Shown: positions 62,163 through 64,000 of the stretch, one piece after another | Numbering within the stretch: position 1 is the first letter of the stretch | Layout of the letters: each line of letters starts with the position of its first letter | From: Paenibacillus terrae | GTDB taxonomy: Bacteria; Bacillota; Bacilli; Paenibacillales; Paenibacillaceae | Assembly: GCF_000943545.1 (NCBI RefSeq) | Contig: NZ_JTHP01000010.1 | Coordinates: 43,614 to 107,613 of the forward strand | Reading direction: 5' to 3' | DNA length: 64,000 nt | Position numbers and translations under genes: made by a program | Notes under the pieces: generated by a model | The model's input: only the letters and a program-made list of their open reading frames with translations | Database searches by the model: none | What the model was told of the DNA's origin: nothing

Positions 62163-63371
62163 TTATTGGATAATCTTGAGGCTGGAATCCTGGGATAACC
62201 CGTCCGCCTTTAAATAAGAACAGAACGCCTGCAAGGCTTCTCTTACCGATTCTACCACCGCGTCCGTTACCTCATACCCTTCCTCCCACCACCAATTCTT
62301 GATCCGCAGTGGCTCGGTCCCCCGATGCATATCCGGTTCAAATCGGGCGACAAGTTGATTTCCATAAAGAACAGGAAGAACATAGTACCCGTATTTTCGC
62401 ATGGAGACTGGCCTGTATACTTCCCAGCTATATTCGAAATGAAAGAGATCTTTGATTAATTTCCGATCCCATAACAGATTGTCGAGCGGAGCAAGGAAAT
62501 GGACCGTCTTGTTAAAATCCGATTTCATATGGTTGTAAAATGTAACATCCTCAGTTTTCATATAAAAAGTTTCCTTTATACCTGCCACCTTGACCTTGCT
62601 CAGTTCACCCTCTTCAAACAATTCGTGTAAAATTTTAGTTCTCAAAGGCTTATCCGAGACGAAATGGCCCAGCCAGCCTCCTCCGTTCCGATCCCAATAG
62701 GCTCCAATACCTCCAATCCTTCTCTTGAAATACCATTTATAAAAATCATGATCATTCTCGAACGGATCTATTTGGTCCAGAATTTCTTTGGGCAAAAGCT
62801 TCTCGGTTAAATCGTATATTTTCTGGGTGTTTTTTTTCTCTTTAACCGATAAAGTTCCTGCGTTCCACATGTAATCCATCGCTGCGCTGGACAGTTTGCC
62901 ATGCCCCCATCGTCCATTCTTCGCATTTCCTAAATCCAACTTCAGAGGTGAGGCGGGACCGTGACTCTCTATAAACGCTTTGACCTCGTCCACATATTGA
63001 ATAGCTTCCAGCGACTGTCGATATGCCAGTATTCCTTCCATCTCTCTCACCTTACTAGCCCTGAGTCTTTGGAAAAATGGCCAGTCTTCTACCGAATAGA
63101 TCGACATCATTTTATCCCAGCCATCAATCAATTTTTGTTTGCCGTACAACAGATGTTCCAGTATCACAGGATCGTAATTGGTAAATCGGGATTGCAGCAT
63201 AAGATCCGGATTACGGCCGACCATGTTAAGAGGATCATATTGGATACACCCTACTTTTTTGATAAAATCGACAATAACCACTTCGTCCGCCAGGGGCTTC
63301 AGTGACGTCAATCCTTGATAGGCGAGCAGATACGCTCGCATCTCTTCCTGGGATACTTGAATCTCCTCCAT
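62163..63371 (-). CDS. Winged-helix DNA glycosylase, YcaQ (HTH_42) family
   Basis: 402 residues of the YcaQ/AlkZ-AlkX superfamily: tandem winged-helix domains that excise bulky alkyl bases or unhook crosslinks. The catalytic loop sits in VGCIQYDPLNMVGRN, QYD matching the QxD of YcaQ-type enzymes rather than QxQ. Later segments GGIGAYWDRNGGGWLGHF, LAPLDNLLWDRKL and WEVYRPVSMRKYGYYVLPVL are typical. AAGGAGGG precedes ATG. Monocistronic. Confidence 0.85.
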   Translation of the reverse strand: MEEIQVSQEEMRAYLLAYQGLTSLKPLADEVVIVDFIKKVGCIQYDPLNMVGRNPDLMLQSRFTNYDPVILEHLLYGKQKLIDGWDKMMSIYSVEDWPFFQRLRASKVREMEGILAYRQSLEAIQYVDEVKAFIESHGPASPLKLDLGNAKNGRWGHGKLSSAAMDYMWNAGTLSVKEKKNTQKIYDLTEKLLPKEILDQIDPFENDHDFYKWYFKRRIGGIGAYWDRNGGGWLGHFVSDKPLRTKILHELFEEGELSKVKVAGIKETFYMKTEDVTFYNHMKSDFNKTVHFLAPLDNLLWDRKLIKDLFHFEYSWEVYRPVSMRKYGYYVLPVLYGNQLVARFEPDMHRGTEPLRIKNWWWEEGYEVTDAVVESVREALQAFCSYLKADGLSQDSSLKIIQ

Positions 63372-63550
63372 GACCTTTCCCTCCTTCTCTTCTTGTCTCT
63401 CATACTGATCGAGTCGCGACGGCGGCCCTAGAATACGGTACGTCCAATTAGCCTGCCACAGCCGCCAAATGTTATGTTAAAGATTACGTTGAACATATGT
63501 ATTTGTTGAATAATTTACACTTACCTGTAGCCTATGTATTCGTTCATCTA

Positions 63551-63586
63551 AAAAAGCAGCTTGTCCCTGTGACAGGCTGCTTTTTT
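63551..63586. terminator. Bidirectional terminator
   Basis: AAAAAGCAGC.TGTC pairs with GACAGGCTGCTTTTT, downstream of the oxidoreductase gene at 63615 on the minus strand. Confidence 0.85.
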
Positions 63587-63614
63587 ATGCTTTCTGAGGA
63601 CTCGTTTATCCGGT

Positions 63615-64000
63615 TTATCCGATTTCTACCCGTTTCCGGCTGCGTGCTGACTCGATACAAGCGTCGATCACCTTCATATTGCTTACCGCGTCTTCGGGTT
63701 CATACGGCAACGGAGCACCATCAAGTACCGCTTTGGCAAAAGCATCCGCTTGCAGCTCAAAGGAATTGAAGCCTTTAAGTCGTTCCTCCCGTGTAACCGA
63801 ACCGACATGAACGAAAATTTGCGGGACGACAGATGATCTTTCCCAGCCGAACATTTTAGGCATCGCAATCGTCCCTTTGCTACCTAGAATCTCCATATTG
63901 GAACGGTTCGCTGCCCACATGCCACAATCGAAGGTAAGGTTCACCCCGCCCGGAAATCCCAGCAGGCCGGATGCCATCATATCGACATTGTCATGCTCTG
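63615..64000 (-). CDS. Gfo/Idh/MocA family oxidoreductase, 5' end outside window
   Basis: C-terminal 127 residues of an NAD(P)-dependent sugar or inositol dehydrogenase; the frame runs through the window edge. Recognised by the C-terminal beta-sheet domain (GGVNLTFDCGMWAANRSNMEI and GSKGTIAMPKMFG) and the final helix FNSFELQADAFAKAVLDG then EDAVSNMKVIDACIESARS. The Rossmann domain is not visible. Substrate unknown. Confidence 0.85.
   Translation of the reverse strand, partial: EHDNVDMMASGLLGFPGGVNLTFDCGMWAANRSNMEILGSKGTIAMPKMFGWERSSVVPQIFVHVGSVTREERLKGFNSFELQADAFAKAVLDGAPLPYEPEDAVSNMKVIDACIESARSRKRVEIG

Noticed and set aside
61964..62173. 69-codon plus-strand frame
   Set aside because: No ribosome site, overlaps the end of the glycosylase gene, no family.

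Overview
The window reads as chromosome of a Paenibacillus, most likely of the P. polymyxa group. This is inferred from gene content, not from a marker gene. Supporting content is catabolic acetolactate synthase and decarboxylase (acetoin/butanediol), a Bacillus-type sulfur-salvage cluster, ZagA with a Zur box, an intracellular subtilisin, an UxaABC hexuronate cluster, a GlgC-GlgD-GlgP set, FosB, and strong Gram-positive ribosome binding sites with frequent GTG/TTG starts. No rRNA, tRNA, CRISPR array or intact insertion sequence was seen. Most genes lie on the minus strand.

Layout. 1-6713 (minus): glutaredoxin, flavin monooxygenase, FMN reductase, LysR regulator and a cystine-type ABC importer, resembling the B. 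subtilis ytmI/tcyJKLMN/ytnIJ sulfur-salvage region. 7051-11758: DUF421 protein, small monooxygenase, LysR regulator, ZagA with a Zur box, drug/metabolite transporter. 11947-17501: aldo/keto reductase, a long inverted-repeat element, a large YhgE-type membrane protein, a decayed Rpn-type nuclease gene, a DUF2062 protein. 17636-22408: glycogen phosphorylase, GlgD, GlgC. 22665-26022: small and poorly known genes. 26232-35407: galacturonate/glucuronate catabolism (UxaA, UxaB, LacI regulator, transporter, UxaC), with a pyruvate-oxidase-like gene on the opposite strand inside it and four copies of a LacI-type operator. 36031-38629: alsS-alsD.

38854-42537 is the most unusual region. It is an AT-rich, four-gene minus-strand operon. 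It encodes a membrane protein, a TIR protein, a deoxyribosyltransferase-fold/TPR protein and a ThsB-like TIR protein. The end of the membrane protein and the start of the TIR protein share a glycine/asparagine-rich motif of about 22 residues, as in homotypic (amyloid-type) signalling pairs. I read it as a candidate antiphage or abortive-infection system without a recognisable ThsA.

42702-48596: intracellular subtilisin, MATE pump, FosB, aminoglycoside-phosphotransferase-fold protein, glutamate racemase, azoreductase. 48739-56740: small secreted and hypothetical proteins, the oxidative pentose phosphate genes (6-phosphogluconolactonase, 6-phosphogluconate dehydrogenase, Zwf), OsmC, an MFS transporter, a tiny holin-like toxin and a divergent SRAP protein. 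57033-64000: HxlR and Rrf2 regulators, thioredoxin-reductase-like and nitroreductase proteins, a 2Fe-2S ferredoxin, a phosphoesterase, a DivIVA-domain protein, a YcaQ-type DNA glycosylase and a truncated Gfo/Idh/MocA oxidoreductase.

Dispersed elements: a repeat of about 90 bp carrying a shared coding remnant (three copies: 4306, 6878, 45401), and two long hairpin elements (13125 and 50006) sharing core sequence.
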